From assembly GCA_963971405.1 (NCBI GenBank), contig OZ020490.1:31273464-31337463 (forward strand): a DNA stretch of 64,000 nucleotides, given 5' to 3'. The DNA is from Psococerastis gibbosa (lineage: Eukaryota; Arthropoda; Insecta; Psocodea; Psocidae). This document shows, one piece after another, positions 62,228 to 64,000 of this stretch. Every line of letters begins with the position of its first letter. Position 1 is the stretch's first letter. The translations under genes were made by a program, and so were the position numbers. Under the pieces are notes generated by a model. That model was not told the DNA's origin, searched no databases, and saw nothing but the letters and a program-made list of their open reading frames with translations.

Positions 62228-64000
62228 GACAATCGGACCCCCCCCCCCCCACAAGACGTGTTTTCGTACAAAGTTGAATTTTTCATAAAATATCGAGTAT
62301 TGAGCGAAAAATGTGTGCCTAGAAAATTTAGAACTAGAAGAAATGCTCCTCTATATTTTACGATTAATACATAGTATGAAGCCCGCACTAGTACCAATTG
62401 CTCAAAGTATATGTAGACCCAAGCATTTATTCCATGTCTTTATGATCAATACATGATGAGAAAGTCAACTTCAACTGTAAAAAAAATGTGTAGTTGGAAT
62501 GATCGATTTGCTCTAGATCTATCATCAGGTTTTGTTTAATAAAATAAAATTTCGCCGGAGATATAAATTGTAGACTAGAGCTGAAAAATTTCATATCCAT
62601 AGGAGACAGCTTTAATTTTCATTTACAGAACAAAAGACAACCAGATTGGCGCAGAAGGTTTATTCTATACTCACATTCCGACATTTTTCCGGTTAATTGA
62701 TAGTTTTGGTTCCGAAGAGAACATTTTAGTACCCCCCACTACGTTATGTTAGTAAAATTCCATTTTCATAGAAAATATGGATCGATAAGTCGTCAAAAAA
62801 TTCATTAAATTAGCAGAAATGCTCATCTACATTTCGATATATGACATGCGGTCTTCACTAACACCAATATTGGCCACAGTTCTTGAACTTCTTCCTCGGG
62901 ACCGATAGTTTTTTGTACAAATCTAATTCAATAATTGTGGTCAAACTCCAAGATCGATATTTAAAGCACCTACAGGCTAGGTGGTGCCAGTGACATTTTT
63001 AGCGATTTTGAGTTAAGTGCACTATGCCGTTACTCTTGCTGTTCTGTACCTTAGAAGCAAACAGGAATATCTATACATTTTCAATTGAGTTTCAAACTTG
63101 AGTCTCCTTAATTTCGAAACTTTATTTTTGTCACTTGCACTACTTGGTCTAGGCGCTTCAATTCATATTTGACTTTACACTTAAACGTCCTTTCCCCTTC
63201 AGATTGTCTCTTAAGACAGAGATATCCACTTATATTTAGTAAAGTATCAATTTGACGAAATTTATATTCCTTCCACAGCCACTAAGATATGAAAATGGCC
63301 AAATGATAAAATTCACTAATTATAAAAGCTCTTGCAGTAAATTTTCATTCTCTTACTTCAATGGAATCCAATGAAGTGCAGAAAAAAGATTTTATAGAGA
63401 ATAATAGAATAGAATTTCAGTCGGGTGAATAGCCTTTTTTTAACGAAAGCCTGCATTTTTTAAAATGAATTTTTATCTGACAACTTTCATGTCTTGGTCC
63501 TATTGGAACAAGGAATGGAGATGTTTCGTAGTGGCATCACATGCTTACAAATAGTAATGGTTGTTCGAAAGTTACATAAGCAAAGCATATGCAGTCCGAG
63601 CCATAGCAACATTTACTTCGACTGCATCTACAGCATCCCTGGTGGTTTTCTCTGCGCAACAACTCTTAATAGTTATAATTTCGTCAAAAATATATTACCA
63701 TTCCATGCCAATTATTTTGAAACTTCGCCCTTGTATCTGCTTTCGTAATTAGCATATCTGTTTGAATTAATACACTATAAAATATATTCATAATAACGTA
63801 ATTTTTTTACCCTTTGTTCAATCCTGTGCCCTGCATGATTTACAAATAGGAAGTTAAAAAACTTTGAATGTAATCTAACAACATGATTTATTAAGTTAGT
63901 GAGTTGCTTACATGTTAAAAACGACTAGAAGTTGAAGCATGGACACCATGCTAATACTGTCGTCATTATCATATAAAAATGTTAGATGCCGCTTACAACT
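62228..64000. other. no gene recognised; poly-C tract and repeat D copies
   Basis: A C run at 62240-62250 follows the MATH-BTB stop. Repeat D words recur at 62330-62400 and 62805-62935. The ORFs at 63494-63752 show nothing recognisable. Confidence 0.5.
62805..62935. repeat. dispersed repeat D, copy 2
   Basis: Same orientation and order as 9775-9905: AGAAATGCTCATCTACATTT, 'CTTCACTAACACC', 'CTTCCTCGGGAC'. Confidence 0.6.

Overview
This is a eukaryotic, almost certainly arthropod, nuclear window. It is AT-rich, intron-bearing and crowded with transposable elements (TEs). Recognisable host genes are few: (1) a katanin-interacting protein gene (KATNIP/KIAA0556 family) as seven supported coding exons on + between 14.9 and 28.4 kb; (2) a single-exon membrane protein with a cupin-like lumenal domain, resembling the C6orf89/BRAP family, on - at 7.0-8.1 kb; (3) a cluster of MATH-BTB (TD-POZ/speckle-type POZ) genes on + at 43-62 kb, one intact (61.2-62.2 kb), one split by two transposons (43.1 and 54.8 kb) and one reduced to a MATH fragment (58.6 kb). 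MATH-BTB expansion, tRNA-derived SINEs and the TE mix fit an arthropod; I cannot name the species.

Layout. 0-3.3 kb: piggyBac transposase tail and 3' terminus, RTE-like LINE scrap, degenerate C2H2 zinc-finger pseudogene, foldback repeat. 3.9-6.1 kb: palindromic MITEs with 3-bp target-site duplications (TSDs). 6.9-8.1 kb: the C6orf89-like gene. 8.2-14.9 kb: dispersed repeats, a hAT-like element, SINEs. 14.9-28.4 kb: KATNIP, its introns filled by LINEs, SINEs, MITEs and a 350-bp dispersed repeat; two conserved parts of the protein are not found in the window. 28.5-34.1 kb: duplicated 3' sequences, a MITE inside a 110-bp tandem duplication, and a pogo/Tigger-like transposon nested in another MITE. 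36.4-41.6 kb: a very young full-length Ty3/gypsy LTR retrotransposon (identical-looking 387-bp LTRs, 4-bp TSD, CHCC gag finger) of the CsRn1/Kabuki type. 43.1-55.3 kb: a MATH-BTB exon interrupted by a 9.3-kb insertion flanked by an 8-bp repeat, and 5 bp further on by a 1.8-kb hAT-like element with its own 8-bp TSD. 55.3-61.0 kb: duplicated non-coding flanks, LINE and hAT-type MITEs. 61.2-62.2 kb: intact MATH-BTB gene. 62.2-64 kb: no gene recognised.

The most unusual object is the 9.3-kb insertion at 43734-53033. It carries a THAP protein with a P-element-transposase-like segment, followed 0.5 kb downstream on the same strand by an SGNH-hydrolase ORF with an intact-looking catalytic set, plus a 1.27-kb tandem duplication holding an antisense THAP-like start. 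I read it as a P-superfamily-like element, or a composite built on one, with an unexpected hydrolase cargo. Single-element ownership of all parts is inference.
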